The notes beneath the pieces are model-generated. The model was not told where the DNA came from, did not search any database, and saw only the letters and a list, made by a program, of their open reading frames with translations. Shown here piece after piece: positions 44,916 through 54,823 of a stretch of DNA of 64,000 nt. Position numbers and translations under genes: made by a program. The DNA is from Nostoc sp. UHCC 0926. Lineage in GTDB: Bacteria > Cyanobacteriota > Cyanobacteriia > Cyanobacteriales > Nostocaceae. How positions within the stretch are numbered: position 1 is the stretch's first letter; each line of letters starts with the position of its first letter. The stretch lies in the NCBI RefSeq assembly GCF_028623165.1, contig NZ_CP117768.1, forward strand, positions 3,410,001 to 3,474,000, written 5' to 3'.

Positions 44916-45307
44916 TAACGATACCTTCTGCCCGCTCTTGGTGGATCTCTTAAAATTTTCAATTTTCTTTTAGCGTCCCATCTTCACCCTAGCGTATAGG
45001 CTAAAGGTTTATAGATTAGCACTCACTTATACTTTGAATCACTTTAGCGATGTTTTGCCTGAAGCTTTAGGTATTTTTCAAGATGTGAAAAATTGATTAA
45101 TCACAATTAATTTAAGCATCCTAAATTTTTCCACTGATTTACATCTACTTTTGGCAGTATTTGATAGTCACCTTCTACCCAAAATTAGTAAAATAGTCAA
45201 AAAAATTAATAAAAATTTCAGACCTTTGGACTCCATGCCTTCTGGCCTAGACTACCTTAGTAAGTGAGCAGCTTTGAGATAACGTAGTAAATTAAATTAA
45301 GTAAGCC
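44916..45307. promoter_or_regulatory. Divergent ctaA/ctaC promoter region
   Basis: AT-rich, no gene. Contains gtgaaaaattgattaatcac near 45084-45103, an imperfect dyad (GTGA/TCAC), which could be a regulator site; spacing does not fit the CRP consensus. Promoters of both directions must lie here. Confidence 0.4.
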
Positions 45308-46390
45308 GTGAAGATTCCAAGTTCAATCTGGACATTACTGATTGGCATCGTGCTAACGCTAGTCAGCCTTTGGTACGGTCAAAATCACGGTCTGTTGCCA
45401 GTAGCAGCAACGGATGAAGCCGTATTAGTGGATGGTCTGTTCAACGCGATGATGATCATTTCTACAGGTATATTCCTGCTCGTAGAAGGTATTTTAATTT
45501 ACTCTGCATTCAAATACCGTCGGCGTGCAGGTGATAATCAAGACGGCCCACCAGTTGAGGGCAATGTACCTCTAGAAATTCTCTGGACGGCGATCCCAGC
45601 AATTATCGTTATCGGTATTTCTGTTTACAGTTTTGATGTGTACAACGAAATCGGTGGCTTTGATCCCCATGCTATCCATGAAGCGCCGATGAATCAGGAG
45701 TCAATGGCAATGCCTGGAAGTGCGATGGCAGCGACTTTAAGCGATACTCCTCCCAGCACCGAACCCAACCTCAATCAAGAAAAATCTGACGAGGCAATGC
45801 AAGACCCAGCTACCGCAGAAGTTCGCAATGCTGACCAAATTCCCCAACTGCGGAATGCCCCTGGTGTAGGTATTGTTGCTCCGACAATTGGGGGTAGTCC
45901 TGATAGAGCAGGCAAACCACCAGAATTGCGGGTCAACGTCACAGGTCTACAATATGCCTGGATTTTCACCTATCCTGAAACTGGTATAACTACAAGTGAA
46001 ATGCACGTCCCCATCGGGCGAGAAGTGCAAATCAATATGACAGCCAACGATGTTATTCACGCCTTCTGGGTGCCAGAGTTCCGTCTGAAACAAGATGCGA
46101 TCCCTGGTAGACAAAGCGAAATTCGCTTCACGCCCAAAAAAGCAGGCGATTATACCCTGATTTGTGCTGAACTTTGTGGCCCATATCACGGTGCGATGAG
46201 AGCATCAGTAGTAGTTGAGACAGAAGAAGCCTTTGACAAATGGCAGCAAGAGCAGCTAGTTGCCAGCAAGGAAACACTAAATCAAGCCGTTGCTGTTAAC
46301 CCTGCGAATCTATCCCCAAATGAATTTCTCGCCCCTTACACCAAGGACATGGGAATTCAGCCAGAAATGTTACATCAAATTCACAAATAG
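45308..46390 (+). CDS. ctaC: Cytochrome c oxidase subunit II
   Basis: 360 residues from a GTG start. Two membrane helices (IWTLLIGIVLTLVSLWYG and IISTGIFLLVEGILIYS), then a third hydrophobic stretch (ILWTAIPAIIVIGISVYSF). An insert of about 85 residues rich in Met, Pro and Glu (EAPMNQESMAMPGSAMAATL) precedes the cupredoxin domain. The CuA ligands are in ICAELCGPYHGAM with the earlier HAFWVPEF histidine. The subunit takes electrons from cytochrome c or plastocyanin. First gene of ctaCDE. No strong ribosome binding site is seen before the GTG. Confidence 0.94.
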   Translation: MKIPSSIWTLLIGIVLTLVSLWYGQNHGLLPVAATDEAVLVDGLFNAMMIISTGIFLLVEGILIYSAFKYRRRAGDNQDGPPVEGNVPLEILWTAIPAIIVIGISVYSFDVYNEIGGFDPHAIHEAPMNQESMAMPGSAMAATLSDTPPSTEPNLNQEKSDEAMQDPATAEVRNADQIPQLRNAPGVGIVAPTIGGSPDRAGKPPELRVNVTGLQYAWIFTYPETGITTSEMHVPIGREVQINMTANDVIHAFWVPEFRLKQDAIPGRQSEIRFTPKKAGDYTLICAELCGPYHGAMRASVVVETEEAFDKWQQEQLVASKETLNQAVAVNPANLSPNEFLAPYTKDMGIQPEMLHQIHK

Positions 46391-46473
46391 TCAACAGTCC
46401 ACGTAAAAAGTAATAACTCACAACGGGCTAAACGCCCTGCTATCGCTAACAGGACTCAAGACTCAGAACTCTT

Positions 46474-48210
46474 ATGACACAAGCTAAGTTGCAAGAAACT
46501 GCCAATATCCCCGCCCTTCTTGAGGAACCAGGGATTAGAAAATGGCAAGACTACTTTGGCTTCAACACCGACCATAAGGTGATTGGGATTCAATACCTAG
46601 TCACTACGTTCATTTTCTACTGCATTGGTGGTGTGATGGCTGACTTGGTTCGTACAGAGCTGCGAACCCCAGAAGTCGATTTTGTCACCCCTGAAGTCTA
46701 CAACAGCTTATTTACGCTGCACGCCACGATCATGATTTTCTTGTGGATCGTGCCAGCTGGTGCGGGTTTTGCTAACTTCCTCATCCCCTTGATGATTGGG
46801 GCCAAGGATATGGCATTTCCGCGCTTGAATGCTGTTGCCTTTTGGATGATTCCCCCTGCGGGTTTATTGTTGATCACTAGTTTAGTGGTAGGCGATGCAC
46901 CGGATGCGGGTTGGACTTCCTACCCTCCCCTGAGCTTGGTAACAGGTCAAGTAGGTGAGGGAATTTGGATTATGAGCGTCCTCCTACTAGGTACGTCATC
47001 GATTCTAGGGGCAATCAATTTCCTCGTCACATTGCTGAAGATGCGTATCCCCGGTATGGGGGTTCACCAAATGCCCTTGTTTTGCTGGGCAATGTTTGCT
47101 ACCTCGGCACTGACTCTGGTATCTACACCAGTGTTAGCAGCAGGTCTGATTCTGCTTTCCTTTGACTTAATTGCCGGGACAACATTTTTTAACCCGACTG
47201 GCGGTGGCGACCCAGTAGTGTACCAGCATATGTTCTGGTTTTACTCTCACCCAGCGGTTTACATCATGATTTTGCCCTTTTTTGGGGCAATTTCGGAAAT
47301 TATCCCCGTGCATTCCCGCAAGCCGGTTTTTGGCTATAAAGCGATCGCCTATTCCTCTCTTGCCATTAGCTTTCTGGGGCTAATTGTTTGGGCACACCAC
47401 ATGTTTACCAGCGGTATCCCCGGTTGGTTGCGGATGTTCTTTATGATCACCACCATGATCATTGCCGTACCCACGGGAATTAAAATTTTCAGTTGGTTAG
47501 CAACCATGTGGGGTGGAAAAATCCAACTCAATAGTCCCATGCTATTCGCAATGGGCTTTGTTGGCACCTTTGTGATTGGTGGTATCAGTGGCGTAATGTT
47601 GGCAGCAGTGCCCTTTGACATTCACGTTCACGACACCTATTTTGTAGTTGCACACTTGCACTATGTCTTATTTGGTGGTAGTGTTCTCGGCATTTATGCG
47701 GCGATTTACCACTGGTTCCCGAAAATGACGGGACGGATGCTGAACGAATTTTGGGGTAAGGTTCATTTTGCCTTGACAATTGTTGGTCTAAACATGACCT
47801 TCTTACCCATGCACAAACTGGGATTAATGGGCATGAACCGCCGTATCGCCCAGTATGACCCCAAATTTACCTTTCTCAACGAAATCTGCACTTATGGCGC
47901 TTACATACTAGCAGTTTCGACATTCCCCTTCATCTTCAATGCGATTTGGAGTTGGTTGTACGGAGAGAAAGCTACTAATAATCCCTGGAGGGCACTTACC
48001 TTAGAGTGGATGACAACCTCACCGCCAGCGATCGAGAATTTTGATCAAACCCCAGTACTGGCTACTGGCCCCTACGATTACGGTTTGGAAAGGGCTGACG
48101 AAGGTGTACCTTTGTCTGATCCCAATCCAATCTTGTCTGCTGGACCAAACTCAGTGTTAAGAGCAGAACCCGACCCAGCGGTTGCTGCCAATCCCGAAGA
48201 CCGCAAATAA
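46474..48210 (+). CDS. ctaD: Cytochrome c oxidase subunit I
   Basis: 578 residues, twelve membrane helices. Heme a ligand in TLHATIMIFLWIVPAGAG; CuB/heme a3 histidines in FWFYSHPAVYIMILP, VWAHHMFTSG and VHDTYFVVAHLHYVLFGG. The Tyr linked to the CuB His is in SHPAVYIM. It reduces O2 to water and pumps protons. The C-terminal about 50 residues are a Pro-rich soluble tail. 83 nt downstream of ctaC, in the same operon. Confidence 0.96.
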   Translation: MTQAKLQETANIPALLEEPGIRKWQDYFGFNTDHKVIGIQYLVTTFIFYCIGGVMADLVRTELRTPEVDFVTPEVYNSLFTLHATIMIFLWIVPAGAGFANFLIPLMIGAKDMAFPRLNAVAFWMIPPAGLLLITSLVVGDAPDAGWTSYPPLSLVTGQVGEGIWIMSVLLLGTSSILGAINFLVTLLKMRIPGMGVHQMPLFCWAMFATSALTLVSTPVLAAGLILLSFDLIAGTTFFNPTGGGDPVVYQHMFWFYSHPAVYIMILPFFGAISEIIPVHSRKPVFGYKAIAYSSLAISFLGLIVWAHHMFTSGIPGWLRMFFMITTMIIAVPTGIKIFSWLATMWGGKIQLNSPMLFAMGFVGTFVIGGISGVMLAAVPFDIHVHDTYFVVAHLHYVLFGGSVLGIYAAIYHWFPKMTGRMLNEFWGKVHFALTIVGLNMTFLPMHKLGLMGMNRRIAQYDPKFTFLNEICTYGAYILAVSTFPFIFNAIWSWLYGEKATNNPWRALTLEWMTTSPPAIENFDQTPVLATGPYDYGLERADEGVPLSDPNPILSAGPNSVLRAEPDPAVAANPEDRK

Positions 48211-48308
48211 ACAGGGCATTGGGCATGGGGTATGGGGCATTGGTCAATAATCAATAGTTCTTCCCCCCTGCTCTCCCTCCCCCCTTCTCCTCTAGGCATT
48301 AAAAATTC

Positions 48309-48935
48309 ATGCAAAGTCAAACTATTGACCCAGCTAAAACCGAACTAAATCATCACCACGCGGCGGAAGCGTCCGTCGCTCATCACGAAGAACATCCAGA
48401 CCATCGCCTGTTTGGGCTAATTGTCTTCCTGATTGCTGAAGGGATGATTTTTATGGGGTTGTTCGGAGCCTACTTGGCTTTCCGTGCTACCTTACCTGCA
48501 TGGCCCCCAGCAGGTACCCCAGAGTTAGAGCTATTGCTACCTGGAGTCAACACCATCAATCTGATTTCTAGTAGTTTTGTCATGCACAATGCTGACACTG
48601 CAATCAAAAAGAACGATGCGCGGGGTGCGCGAATCTGGTTAGCAATTACTGCTGCAATGGGTGCTATTTTCTTGGTGGGTCAAGTATATGAATATACCCA
48701 TTTAGAATTTGGTTTAACTACCAATTTATTTGCCAGTGCATTTTACGTTTTGACTGGTTTCCACGGATTGCACGTTACCATCGGCGTTTTGGCAATTGTT
48801 GCCGTCCTATGGCGATCGCGCGTTCCGGGTCACTACAGTAACGAAAAGCACTTTGGCATTGAAGCAGCCGAAATCTACTGGCACTTCGTTGACGTGATTT
48901 GGATTATTTTGTTCGGATTACTGTATCTACTGTGA
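48309..48935 (+). CDS. ctaE: Cytochrome c oxidase subunit III
   Basis: 208 residues with five membrane helices, the usual short cyanobacterial form. A His-rich N-terminus (LNHHHAAEASVAHHEEHPDH) precedes GLIVFLIAEGMIFMGLFGAY; VLTGFHGLHVTIGVLAI and EAAEIYWHFVDVIWIILFGL are family signatures. It stabilises subunit I. It follows ctaD by 98 nt that contain repeats of the gcattgggcat family. A strong terminator follows. Confidence 0.95.
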   Translation: MQSQTIDPAKTELNHHHAAEASVAHHEEHPDHRLFGLIVFLIAEGMIFMGLFGAYLAFRATLPAWPPAGTPELELLLPGVNTINLISSSFVMHNADTAIKKNDARGARIWLAITAAMGAIFLVGQVYEYTHLEFGLTTNLFASAFYVLTGFHGLHVTIGVLAIVAVLWRSRVPGHYSNEKHFGIEAAEIYWHFVDVIWIILFGLLYLL

Positions 48936-48978
48936 GTATTAATTATTAGTTGTTCACTCCACGCTAACAAGTTAATAG

Positions 48979-49001
48979 GCCCCCATTCGGGGGCTTTTTT
49001 T
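48979..49001 (+). terminator. Rho-independent terminator of ctaCDE
   Basis: GCCCCC, loop attc, GGGGGC, then seven T. It starts 44 nt after the ctaE stop. Confidence 0.95.
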
Positions 49002-49956
49002 ATATAATGCTACCGTTGCCGCTAGCTGCCCTGATGTCACATTATTTTATCTATCAGCTGGCAGTAAAACCTAAATTAGGACAGTTTCTAAAAGATTAAA
49101 TATCTGGGAAGTTATCTAAACTGTTATTTATTGACGAAAATATATTAAAACCAGCTTAGACTTTTCCCACTAGAAGTTTTGCTAAATGTAACTGAGTTAT
49201 TGCAAGTGATACAGACGCGAGTAAAAAGTGGGAAAAGTCGGAAAAGTTGGATATTTTGGAGAAATTATTGAATAACTAGTTAATATGCTGTAACTTGATA
49301 TCTCAGTGATTGACAACTAACACTTATTTGCCTTAAAAACCATCACTCGATATTTACCTCAAGAACTTACCTGCTCTTTTTTAGTTTTGTCGAAATCACG
49401 TTGATCTGACGAAGCGATCGCAGTTAGTAATGACTAAAATCTGGTAACAAAATTGTGGTGGACACCGGAAGAGATATTTGTAGCTTTAAATTCCACTGTT
49501 CAAGGTTTTGTCAGTAATCAGACCCAACAGTTAAAATAAATAAATCCTGGAGTTAAGACTAAATTGGAATTTTAAGGTTACAACCCTTATGTGACAAGGG
49601 TTATCGACTTCTGATTTCAATCAATCATAAAAATCGCTAAAGCCTTTCTGGATAAGGCTTTAGCGGTTTAATGGATAGAATTAGTCTGAACTCCAATAAA
49701 TCTCCTGGCTCCTAAATGTTGTCTTCGTGCCGCAGTTATAAATACTGTGGACTAGTGTTAAACTTACTTAAGTGATAAAATTATTGAACTATTCCAGAAA
49801 TAAATTTTATATGTAAGATACCTATAAAGGTATTAAATGAACTAATCAAGCGGCTAACCACAAAACTGCTCCAAAGCATAGGTTGTATGAAAAGCTGACT
49901 GCCTCAAATACTAACAAATCTAGCAACAGGTATTCATAACCTCACCCAAGCTCTGA
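49002..49956. other. Gene-free region with a 12-bp perfect hairpin
   Basis: AT-rich and without genes. CGCTAAAGCCTT (49635-49646) pairs perfectly with AAGGCTTTAGCG (49654-49665), followed by gtttaat; a smaller aaccctt/aagggtt dyad lies at about 49584. It may be a stray terminator or the end of a decayed element. Confidence 0.5.
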
Positions 49957-51243
49957 ATGGTCAGCAAATTAACAAGTAGTAGACACCATATGAGCCAAAA
50001 CCCTCTAGTCAGAAAAACACTCCGCAGTCGCTTTGAGACTGTCAAACTGCACAAAAGCGGAGGATATGGTAATACTTACTTGTTAGCAGGTGCTAGACGT
50101 AAAAGACATCAATACTCTCTCGCCAGAAAAACACTTCGGAATCGCTTTGAGATTGTCAAACACTTAGGAAGCGGAGGATCTGGTGATACCTACTTAGCCG
50201 TAGACCTGGATTTACCAGGACAACCCCATTGTGTTGTCAAACATTTCCACCCCAAAGATCCCAATCCTGCTGTTCTACCCATCGCTAAAAGTCTATTTGA
50301 TCGGGAAGCGGAAGTTTTATACCAGCTAGGCAACGCTCATGATCAAATTCCTAGATTGTTTGCCCATTTTAATGAAGATGGAGATTTTTATTTAGTCCAG
50401 GAATTTATTGACGGTCATGCCTTGACTCAAGAAATTGTATCAGGTCAGCGTCTTAGCGAGAATACAGTCTTAAATTTATTAAAAGACATCCTGGAAGTGC
50501 TAGCCTTCGTCCACCAACACAATATTATTCACCGGGATATCAAGCCCCAAAATTTAATGCGGCGGCACTCCGATCAAAAGATTGTGCTAATTGACTTTGG
50601 GAGTATTAAGAAAATTGGTGCTTTGGGAGCAGGCTTAACAATTGCTGTTGGGACTCCTGGCTATATGCCAAGCGAACAGGCTAAGGGAAAGCCAAAACTT
50701 TGCAGCGATATCTATGCAGTAGGGATGATTGGCATTCAAGCTTTGACAGGCTTAATACCTGAGCAACTCCAAGATGATCCTAATACTGGAGAAGTTATCT
50801 GGCGCGATAAAGCACAAGTAAGTGATGGTCTTGCAAATATTTTAGATACAATGGTTCGCGATCGCTATAATCAGCGTTACCAGACTGCCGCAGAAGCTCT
50901 GCAAGCGCTTAATTCTGATCTGGTGTTGTCACAGTCTTCACAATCTGTTGGCATAAACCAAAATACTGATGATAGCTACTTGCTAACTTATAGAAATTTT
51001 ATTTTGCTGCTAGGAATAGGGCTTGGTGCTATCACTAGTTTGATAGTAATAGTTTTAATATATACATTTATTAATACAGGGACATCGCCTCCAAAGCAAC
51101 CTACTCAATTAAATAATTTTATAGAAAAATTGGTTGAGCCACGGTTCACTAATGTTAATCTGAATAGCATCGCAGTCAAATTAGCAGTTAACAGAAGAGT
51201 CTATAAAAGCAATTCCACCATTGCAAAAACTACTAAAAAATAA
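49957..51243 (+). CDS. Ser/Thr protein kinase with duplicated glycine-loop segment
   Basis: 428 residues from the first ATG; a later ATG (49990) is also possible, and neither has a good ribosome binding site. The kinase domain holds the glycine loop GSGGSGDTY, Lys in CVVKHFHPK, catalytic IIHRDIKPQNL, metal-binding IDFGSIKKIG, and GTPGYMPSEQAKGKP. A membrane helix (ILLLGIGLGAITSLIVIVLI) at about 345-365 is followed by a short outside tail. Odd point: before the true kinase start, VRKTLRSRFETVKLHKSGGY (then GNTYLLAG) repeats the segment LARKTLRNRFEIVKHLGSGG. A PstS-like gene follows on the same strand, a pairing seen elsewhere in cyanobacteria; sensing of phosphate or another ligand is possible. 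Confidence 0.88.
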   Translation: MVSKLTSSRHHMSQNPLVRKTLRSRFETVKLHKSGGYGNTYLLAGARRKRHQYSLARKTLRNRFEIVKHLGSGGSGDTYLAVDLDLPGQPHCVVKHFHPKDPNPAVLPIAKSLFDREAEVLYQLGNAHDQIPRLFAHFNEDGDFYLVQEFIDGHALTQEIVSGQRLSENTVLNLLKDILEVLAFVHQHNIIHRDIKPQNLMRRHSDQKIVLIDFGSIKKIGALGAGLTIAVGTPGYMPSEQAKGKPKLCSDIYAVGMIGIQALTGLIPEQLQDDPNTGEVIWRDKAQVSDGLANILDTMVRDRYNQRYQTAAEALQALNSDLVLSQSSQSVGINQNTDDSYLLTYRNFILLLGIGLGAITSLIVIVLIYTFINTGTSPPKQPTQLNNFIEKLVEPRFTNVNLNSIAVKLAVNRRVYKSNSTIAKTTKK

Positions 51244-51387
51244 ATTGAATTTCACTACATGAAAAAGATTTAATTATCTACCAGCACTCATAAAACTGGC
51301 TATTAACTGGCTTATTCCAGATTTGCTTTTAACCTAAATATCTATAGATTCCTGTAGGATAAATATAATAAAGAATATTTGAAAAGA

Positions 51388-52476
51388 ATGGACAATACAA
51401 ACCAAAAAAAAGCTTTAATTAACAGTGAAATAGCCCTCTTTCTTAGAGGTTTGATTATTGGTAAAGTGCTGACACTTATGGTTATTGGGGGACTGCTTTG
51501 GTGGTTCCTGAAGCCGAACTTATTGTCCCGCAGCAGCGTTAATTCCTCCAATCAAAGTTCCAACACCGTCTCTAGTAACACCCTTCCTAGTACTGGATCA
51601 ACTTTTCAGACAGTTGCTGATGTCCCCAATGCCTCATTTAACTACGGAGGCAGTACCGCTTGGGCATCTATTCGGCAATTGGTAGATTCTCAGATCCAAA
51701 GCGTTCGCCCTGAACTGCAATTACGCTATGTAAACCCTGTTAATGGTAGCCCTGGTTCTAGCTCCGGCATTCGGATGTTGCTTGATGGGAAACTAGACTT
51801 TGCTCAGTCCTCCCGTCCTCTTACAGATGAAGAACAAGCTATTGCAAAAGAGCGAGGCTTCACCCTTGAGGAACGTCAGGTGGGTAAGGATGGCATAGCA
51901 GTGGTAGTCAACCCATCACTCAATGTGTCGGGTTTAACTGTTGATCAATTACAGCAGATTTATTTGGGGAAAATTACTAACTGGAATCAAGTAGGTGGGC
52001 CAAACCTAGCCATCACACCTTTGTCTCAACGACCAGAGGACGCAGATACAGTAATATTCTCTAGCAATAGCGACTTGAAAGGGCAACCATTTGGCTCTAA
52101 TGTGCAATATGTCTACTCTACTACAGAGGCAGTGCGCCAACTCAGTAAAACTCCTGGTAGTGTCTATTACGCTTCTGCCCGTTCAGTATTACCTCAATGT
52201 AGTGTGAAGGCTTTGCAATTGGGTAGCACTTCTGGTCAGCTAATTCCTCCCTACCGCGAACCTCTGGTGTCACCTGAGCAGTGTCCACGTCGGCGCAACC
52301 AGCTAAATACTCAGGCTATCAAAAATGGTAGCTATCCCATTATCGCTAACTTGTCTGTGATTATTAAGCAGAATAAAGGTCGGGAGGAGCAGATTGGGGA
52401 TGCTTATGCCAATCTTTTATTAACTGACCAGGGGCAAAAGGCAATTCAGCAAGCTGGTTTCGTCGGGGTTCGCTAG
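51388..52476 (+). CDS. Membrane-anchored PstS-like substrate-binding protein
   Basis: 362 residues from the ATG at 51388 (a TTG three codons earlier is possible). An N-terminal membrane helix (GKVLTLMVIGGLLWWFL) and a Ser/Asn-rich linker precede a PBP2-type domain: SFNYGGSTAWASIRQLVDSQ, GSSSGIRMLLDGKLDFAQSS, LTVDQLQQIYLGKITNWNQV. These are motifs of phosphate-binding proteins. No ABC transporter genes follow, and an anchored form next to a kinase suggests sensing rather than transport. 144 nt after the kinase gene. Confidence 0.85.
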   Translation: MDNTNQKKALINSEIALFLRGLIIGKVLTLMVIGGLLWWFLKPNLLSRSSVNSSNQSSNTVSSNTLPSTGSTFQTVADVPNASFNYGGSTAWASIRQLVDSQIQSVRPELQLRYVNPVNGSPGSSSGIRMLLDGKLDFAQSSRPLTDEEQAIAKERGFTLEERQVGKDGIAVVVNPSLNVSGLTVDQLQQIYLGKITNWNQVGGPNLAITPLSQRPEDADTVIFSSNSDLKGQPFGSNVQYVYSTTEAVRQLSKTPGSVYYASARSVLPQCSVKALQLGSTSGQLIPPYREPLVSPEQCPRRRNQLNTQAIKNGSYPIIANLSVIIKQNKGREEQIGDAYANLLLTDQGQKAIQQAGFVGVR

Positions 52477-52492
52477 TAGATTTAAAGGACAA

Positions 52493-53030
52493 TTAAGCCC
52501 CCTTCGTGCAGATCGCCGACTTCTTAAACAAGTCGGGATCTTCCTTTTCACAAATGATTAACTGTTGATAAAGTTCACTAATCGCAGCAACAGGTACAGC
52601 CCAAACTTCACGAATTTCTGTGCGATGGTGTGCTTTCTCAATTCGTTTGTCATAACTAACATCAATGCCCGAAAAATTGTCTGCAACAGCACCTTCAAAC
52701 CATTGTTTGACTTGAGAGTAGAGAGTGGGATGATTGGCTTTCAACGCTAGGACATAATCGGCTTTCTCGTAAATAATTTGTTTGGCAATTTCAGTTTGTG
52801 AACGCAAAAGCATCAATGGTGATGATAGAGCCTGTGATATCTAGTAACTCTAATAATGCAGGAATAGCCGTAATTTAGTTAGATTTATTTTCTACTTTCA
52901 TCTGTGCCAAAACTAGACTTTGTTCACTCGCCCAAGCGCTTATGACATGGAGTGCTGACTTGCCTTGATTTCGGTCATAGGAACCTCTAATCGTCTTACC
53001 ATCTATGGGGATATTAAATTAGATGAGCTT
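52493..53030 (-). pseudogene. Decayed ISAs1-family transposase
   Basis: The minus strand begins at the right with IPIDGKTIRGSYDRNQGKSA, then HVISAWASEQSLVLAQMKVE, meets an in-frame TAA in KSN*ITAIPALLELLDITG (Glu codon lost), then a one-base frameshift near the ITIDA site, and continues as QTEIAKQIIYEKADYVLALK and NHPTLYSQVKQWFEGA. Both ends of the gene are missing. The right end lies 9 nt from the TPR gene's stop codon. Confidence 0.85.
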
Positions 53031-53038
53031 ACCCTGCT

Positions 53039-54823
53039 CTATGTAATGCGATCGCACTCTCCATTATTCTGCATTGCTGCGGCAAGTTTTTCTAGATTTT
53101 GACGAATATTGAGACTACGAATATGATTAACGCCCCAGACTCGTTCACAAATATCTAAAGCTTGTAAATAAAGCGGTTTCGCTTCACCATAACGTCCAGT
53201 TTCACGATAAATTTCTGCCAGATTATTGAGACTTTCGGCAACATTGGGATGATTTTCTCCCAATAGGTGCTTATCAAGTTCTAAGGCTTTTACACATAAG
53301 GGTTCCGCTTCATTGTAACGCCCCTGCTCTCTGTACATATAACCAAGAGCATAGATAGTATCTGCTAAAAGTGGATGCGCCTTTTGCAATAGACGCTGCT
53401 TGAGTTCCAATGATTGCAAAAACAAAGATTCGGCTTGATCGTAACGTCCTTGAGCGCGGTATATTAAACCTAAATTGTGCAAATCTGTTGCAACATCAGG
53501 ATTCTCTTCTCCCAAAAATCGCTTATCTAGTTCTATTGCTTGTTGCGACAATGGTTCAGCTTCACTATAACGTCCTTGATGATAATAAAGTAGCGCTAAA
53601 TTATTCAGTATATGAGCGAAAGAAAGATGATTTTCGCCAAGCAGACTTTTTTCGAGTTCTAATGATTGCAGATAGAGAGGTTCTGCTTCGTCATAACGTC
53701 CTTGTTCATCATATAGTAATGCCAAATCGTTAAGACTGGCGGCGACATCAGCATGGTTTTCTCCACATAGGCGTCTCCTCAGTTCCAAAGCTTGTTGATA
53801 TAGGAGTTCCGCTTTACTATATTGTCCAGTAGATTTATAGAGTCCCGCCAAATTATTCAGGCTAGTAGCAAAAGATGGATGGTTGTCTCCTAGCAGGCGT
53901 TTCGTTAGTTCTAAAGCTTGTTGATATAGTGGTTCTGCTTGGTTGTAGCGTCCTGTTGCACGGTATAGTCCTGCTAAATTGTTGAAGCTAGTAGCTAAGT
54001 CTATCTGCAAACCTAATTCATTTTGCAATTCACTCGCCTGACGCCAATACTTAATTGCTAATTCCTGTTCTTCTTGATAATTTTGAGATTCACCCCGATC
54101 TAATCTGCTGCGGTAAATATCACCCAACCTTGAATATAAGGTAGCCAAGCTGGGATCTTTAGTTCCCCGTTCCTGTTCTACTTTCTCGATTAATCCTTGT
54201 AAATCTTGGATGGGTAAGAAAAAGGAGTTATCTTGATTAGTATCTGTGCTAGCTAATTCCGTGTCTCTAAAAACAAAGCGTATATGTTCTAGTTCTTTAC
54301 CAGGAATAGCATTCGTCTTTTTAGATTCAAACCGGAATACACCATTACGCCAACTCCAAAAGTCAGGGGCTTTTTTAATCAGGTTGACTAAAATTTGGTT
54401 AGTTACCCAAAGCACGATCGCAAAAGGAAACTCGCGCAATCCTTCTCTTGTCCACTGTAAGTAACCAAAAAATTTCTCCTGTTCTGATTGCTCTTTTCCC
54501 AATCTGAGAAAATAAAGTTGTTCAGCCCCCGTCACAGTGATCACCGCCTGGTTATGCTGACAAAGATATTCTTCTTGTTGTACCAGTTGGTTAAGAACAG
54601 CTTTTAGACTCGGTTCCTGACGTGCTAAAGTCGCTCGATATGGACGGAAAGCGGGTTGTAGTTCAGCTTCATACTGGGCAATAATTTCATCACGAAAGCT
54701 AGCATCATTGCAAACTGCAATCAGTAAATTTAATCCCCGTTTTTGAGCTTCAATAGAAACAATTAAATCATCATACGCATCTTGATTTTCTTCTTCATCA
54801 TCTAATAATTCTTCATTTAACAT
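53039..54823 (-). CDS. TPR protein with inactive P-loop-like N-terminal domain, partner of the NTPase gene
   Basis: 594 residues. Residues about 30-185 repeat the layout of the TPR protein at 7715-9928: GLNLLIAVCNDASFRDEII, VITVTGAEQLYFLRLG, IVLWVTNQILVNLIKKAP, FWSWRNGVFRF. No Walker A motif. From about residue 240 there are eight kinesin-light-chain-type TPRs of 42 residues (SLNNLAGLYKSTGQYSKAE pattern). The ATG overlaps the end of the NTPase gene by 11 nt, so the two are translated together. TPRs may bind a target or effector; the N-terminal domain may receive the signal from the NTPase. No effector enzyme is seen in this module. Confidence 0.85.
   Translation of the reverse strand: MLNEELLDDEEENQDAYDDLIVSIEAQKRGLNLLIAVCNDASFRDEIIAQYEAELQPAFRPYRATLARQEPSLKAVLNQLVQQEEYLCQHNQAVITVTGAEQLYFLRLGKEQSEQEKFFGYLQWTREGLREFPFAIVLWVTNQILVNLIKKAPDFWSWRNGVFRFESKKTNAIPGKELEHIRFVFRDTELASTDTNQDNSFFLPIQDLQGLIEKVEQERGTKDPSLATLYSRLGDIYRSRLDRGESQNYQEEQELAIKYWRQASELQNELGLQIDLATSFNNLAGLYRATGRYNQAEPLYQQALELTKRLLGDNHPSFATSLNNLAGLYKSTGQYSKAELLYQQALELRRRLCGENHADVAASLNDLALLYDEQGRYDEAEPLYLQSLELEKSLLGENHLSFAHILNNLALLYYHQGRYSEAEPLSQQAIELDKRFLGEENPDVATDLHNLGLIYRAQGRYDQAESLFLQSLELKQRLLQKAHPLLADTIYALGYMYREQGRYNEAEPLCVKALELDKHLLGENHPNVAESLNNLAEIYRETGRYGEAKPLYLQALDICERVWGVNHIRSLNIRQNLEKLAAAMQNNGECDRIT

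Noticed and set aside
51388..52476. High-affinity phosphate transport operon
   Set aside because: Only a PstS-like protein is present, membrane-anchored and without pstC, pstA or pstB.
52493..52816. Intact 107-residue transposase gene
   Set aside because: Upstream sequence in other frames continues the ISAs1 protein, so this is only part of a pseudogene.
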